From contig NZ_CP120683.1 of assembly GCF_030506325.1 (NCBI RefSeq), positions 6,390,501-6,454,500 of the forward strand: a stretch of 64,000 nt of DNA, given 5' to 3'. The DNA is from Tunicatimonas pelagia. GTDB lineage: Bacteria; Bacteroidota; Bacteroidia; Cytophagales; Cyclobacteriaceae. Each line of letters starts with the position of its first letter. The stretch's first letter is position 1. A program made the translations under genes and the position numbers. The notes below the pieces were generated by a model. That model saw only the letters and a list, made by a program, of their open reading frames with translations, made no database searches and had not been told where the DNA came from. Shown here piece by piece: positions 61,679 to 64,000 of this stretch.

Positions 61679-63613
61679 ATGCTTTTTAAATCTGCGAAAA
61701 CAATATTATTATTGAACATAGCCTATTTTTTAGTAGGCTATTTTACTTTTTCTAATGCCCAAGTATTAAATCAATCCAAAGCAGATAGTCTTATTCATAT
61801 TATATCAACCGAAGAATTTCCTGATACGTTGAGGTACAAGATAGCGATGGATATTGCTGATTACTCGACTGTTCCTAGGCTATCTTTGGAATATGCAAAG
61901 CAATCTTTAGAAATAGCTAGTACACTAGAAAATCCACTATGGCAGGGTGCCGCATTATTGAATATTGCTAAATGGTATAGGAAATTAGGTGATGGTGAAA
62001 GTGCTCTTAATGCCGCAATGAGTAGTATTTCTTACTATCAACTTGCTAACTCTCAATTAGGCGTTTCATCAGGCTATTTAATACTTGGTGATATATATTC
62101 TCGTCAGGAAAATATTTCGCGAGCTTTAAAGTATTATAAACAGTCTATAAAAATATTCAGAGAAGAGCAAGACTCTTCTAGACTCGCTACAGTATTACTA
62201 AATACTGGTAATGTCTATCAAGAAAATTATCAATATGACTCTGCATTAAGGTTCATTAGAGAAGCGAAAGTGTTATTCGGTAAACTTCAAATTGAAATAG
62301 GAGAGGCTTACGCCACGGGTAACCTTGGTTTATTGGAGATTGAGCAAGGGAATTATATTAGCGGAGAAGAAAATCTGAATGAAGCCATAGCTCGGCTGGA
62401 GAAATTTGGAGATAACTACGCAATTGCTGAATACCAATTATCATTATCTAAAATTTACCAGAGCCGGGGAGATACTGTAGCCGCATTAAATTACGCTCAA
62501 CAAAGTTGGGAAATGGCTGAGCAGGATGGTTTGCTGGAACAAATGCGGAACGTTAGTGAGCGTTTGGCTTCTATCTACGTACAGCGGGGTGATTATGAGC
62601 AAGCCTACCTTCATCAAACCCGTTATCTGAAACTAAAAGATAGTATTAATAATATTGAGGTGGTTCAAAACCTGGCCGATATGCGTACCGAGTTTGAGGT
62701 GGCGCAGAAGCAATCGGAAATAGACTTGTTGACGGAGAAACGAAATAGCCAACGAAAGATTCAGGTGGGGCTAATCTTACTATTGTTATTGATTGTGGTA
62801 GTGGCTTGGTTATTTTATCGTAGCTATTGCATACAAAAGAAAGCCAATGAACAATTAAACCAGCAGAAGAAAGAGCTGAACGCTAAAAATGAGATGCTAG
62901 ATGCCCTGATTGTTACTCGCGAACGCTTCTTTTCAATCATCTCCCACGATCTACGGGGGCCAGTAGGTTCATTTTATAGTCTGGCTAGCATTCTTAAAAT
63001 GCACTTACAAAAGCAAGAATACGTTAATCTGCCACCTATTATTGATCATATAGAAAAGTCAGCTATTCACCTTTCGCTAATGCTGGATAATCTGCTGAAC
63101 TGGGCACTCAATCAGCAGGATGATATTCCTATTCAACCAGAAAAACTGCTAGTAAAAGAAATTACTGATGAAGTAGTTGAAGTTTTTCAAACAGTAGCTC
63201 TTTCTAAAAATATTACCTTAAGCTCTCTGATCGATACTTCGCTCTACGCATGGGTTGACCGGAATGTATTGTTTACCATTATCCGTAATCTAACGAACAA
63301 TGCCCTGAAATTTACCCCTGTAAATGGGGCGGTGACCATTACGGCTCAGCGGTCGGGTGGCGATGTGGTAATTCAGGTAATCGATACAGGTATCGGAATA
63401 TCAGCCGAGAAACTAGAAACGCTTTTCCAACCGCAGGAAGGACAATCTACCTGGGGAACCTCGGGAGAAAAAGGAGTAGGACTAGGGCTACAATTAGTCA
63501 AAGAGTTTACCGATCGAAGTAGCGGAACCATCGATGTGGTCAGCGTTCCCGGTTCAGGTACTACCTTTTCGGTGCGGCTACCAGCTGATCGTAAAGAGAA
63601 AGTAATCGCCTAA
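61679..63613 (+). CDS. TPR-containing membrane sensor histidine kinase
   Basis: 644 residues. Signal peptide or first helix (about 5-27), a periplasmic region of about six TPR-like repeats (WQGAALLNIAKWYRKLGDGE, GYLILGDIYSRQENISRALK, YATGNLGLLEIEQGNYISGE, 80-325), a coiled coil, a membrane helix (GLILLLLLIVVVAWLFYRSY, near 365) and a cytosolic kinase: HisKA with His423 in IISHDLRGPVGSF, N box IIRNLTNNALKFTP, G1 box VIDTGIGIS and G2 box GVGLGLQLVKEF. No response regulator adjoins. TPR kinases of this layout are common in Bacteroidota. Confidence 0.9.
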   Translation: MLFKSAKTILLLNIAYFLVGYFTFSNAQVLNQSKADSLIHIISTEEFPDTLRYKIAMDIADYSTVPRLSLEYAKQSLEIASTLENPLWQGAALLNIAKWYRKLGDGESALNAAMSSISYYQLANSQLGVSSGYLILGDIYSRQENISRALKYYKQSIKIFREEQDSSRLATVLLNTGNVYQENYQYDSALRFIREAKVLFGKLQIEIGEAYATGNLGLLEIEQGNYISGEENLNEAIARLEKFGDNYAIAEYQLSLSKIYQSRGDTVAALNYAQQSWEMAEQDGLLEQMRNVSERLASIYVQRGDYEQAYLHQTRYLKLKDSINNIEVVQNLADMRTEFEVAQKQSEIDLLTEKRNSQRKIQVGLILLLLLIVVVAWLFYRSYCIQKKANEQLNQQKKELNAKNEMLDALIVTRERFFSIISHDLRGPVGSFYSLASILKMHLQKQEYVNLPPIIDHIEKSAIHLSLMLDNLLNWALNQQDDIPIQPEKLLVKEITDEVVEVFQTVALSKNITLSSLIDTSLYAWVDRNVLFTIIRNLTNNALKFTPVNGAVTITAQRSGGDVVIQVIDTGIGISAEKLETLFQPQEGQSTWGTSGEKGVGLGLQLVKEFTDRSSGTIDVVSVPGSGTTFSVRLPADRKEKVIA

Positions 63614-63645
63614 AACAAGATTTTTCTTAATCGGTTATTGATGCT

Positions 63646-64000
63646 ATGAATCAAGTTACTCCGTCGTGGATGAGTCTAACACTCAAAATTGCTGCCGCCT
63701 ACAATCTTCTGTGGGGCGCTTGGGTAGTGTTGTTTCCCAATCACTTTTTTGAGTTAGTAGGAATGGAGTTACCGCGCCACACCATGATCTGGCAAGGAAT
63801 GGGCATGGTGATCGGTGTCTACGGCTTAGGCTATTGGTGGTCAAGTTTTGATCCGGTACGCCACTGGCCTATTGTGGTAGTGGGTTTTCTAGGTAAAATC
63901 TTTGGCCCCATTGGTTTCGTCTACAATTACTTATTGAGTGAGGTTCCAGCCGCATTTGCCTACACCCTTATTACCAATGACTTCATCTGGTGGGTACCGT
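63646..64000 (+). CDS. Small polytopic membrane protein (3' end beyond window)
   Basis: The frame from the ATG at 63646 is open to the window end (118 residues). Hydrophobic segments such as IAAAYNLLWGAWVVLFPN, MIWQGMGMVIGVYGLGYWW and WPIVVVGFLGKIFGPIGFVY suggest four helices. Proteins of this kind are sometimes labelled alkyl hydroperoxide reductase in databases, without good reason. The ATG at 63641 meets a stop at once. It starts 32 bases after the kinase. Confidence 0.75.
   Translation, partial: MNQVTPSWMSLTLKIAAAYNLLWGAWVVLFPNHFFELVGMELPRHTMIWQGMGMVIGVYGLGYWWSSFDPVRHWPIVVVGFLGKIFGPIGFVYNYLLSEVPAAFAYTLITNDFIWWVP

Noticed and set aside
1-64000. CRISPR array, restriction-modification or other known phage-defence genes
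   Set aside because: No regularly spaced direct repeats with unique spacers and no recognisable defence enzymes were seen; the only tandem repeat is the 7-base one at 58375.

Overview
The window reads as the chromosome of a Bacteroidota member, most likely a marine or soil Cytophagales relative. Supporting signs: a SusC/SusD pair, a three-gene succinate dehydrogenase with a five-helix cytochrome b, the N-acylornithine carbamoyltransferase variant of arginine synthesis, many lipoproteins with short leaders, hardly any Shine-Dalgarno sequences, a TAnnTTTG-type -7 box before sdhC, and IS5- and IS630-type insertion sequences. No rRNA, intact tRNA or CRISPR array was found.

Layout. 0-7.4 kb: an ECF sigma factor, a one-helix anti-sigma-like protein and a Spy/CpxP-like protein, then a locally amplified set of YHYH-domain lipoproteins (one frameshifted), an unknown lipoprotein, a MORN-type repeat protein and a SCO-type copper chaperone. 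I read it as a copper or envelope-stress cluster. 7.4-8.5 kb is gene debris containing a decayed M1-peptidase-like fragment. 8.5-12.8 kb is a very large sigma-54 activator with five tandem GAF domains. 13-22 kb holds stress and housekeeping accessories: AraC regulators, Dps, a small histidine kinase, Hsp20, an exported DapA-like protein with an exported cupin, and two oxidoreductases.

22.2-23.7 kb is an IS5-type element with a broken transposase. 23.8-36.3 kb is a sugar-acid utilisation locus: a DUF5060-type glycoside hydrolase lipoprotein, an RraA-fold aldolase, an MFS transporter, a mannonate dehydratase-like enzyme, an SMP-30 lactonase, an SDR dehydrogenase, an IclR regulator and SusC/SusD. 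It is cut on the right by an IS630-type element (36.5-37.7 kb) whose two flanks come from different truncated genes. A frameshifted tyrosine recombinase and the 3' part of a CAT-anticodon tRNA gene (38.6-40.2 kb) mark an old integrative-element boundary.

40.5-43.8 kb is sdhCAB. 43.8-52 kb carries an FAD oxidoreductase, an outer-membrane protein, and a sulfatase, sugar nucleotidyltransferase, NahK-like kinase and GalE run that looks like a sulfated-glycan or N-acetylhexosamine salvage route. 52-54 kb has a DUF3761-like lipoprotein, an exported aldo/keto reductase and a structured repeat. 54-61 kb is the second half of a Bacteroidota arginine cluster (proC, argF', argB, argE, argH), interrupted by an oppositely oriented class V aminotransferase-fold gene. 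The window ends with a small protein paired with a TPR sensor kinase, and a truncated membrane protein.

The most notable structures are the triplicated YHYH module, the multi-GAF activator, the exported DapA/cupin pair, the island scar at 36.5-40.2 kb, and several frame breaks, three of them in homopolymers and all in accessory genes.
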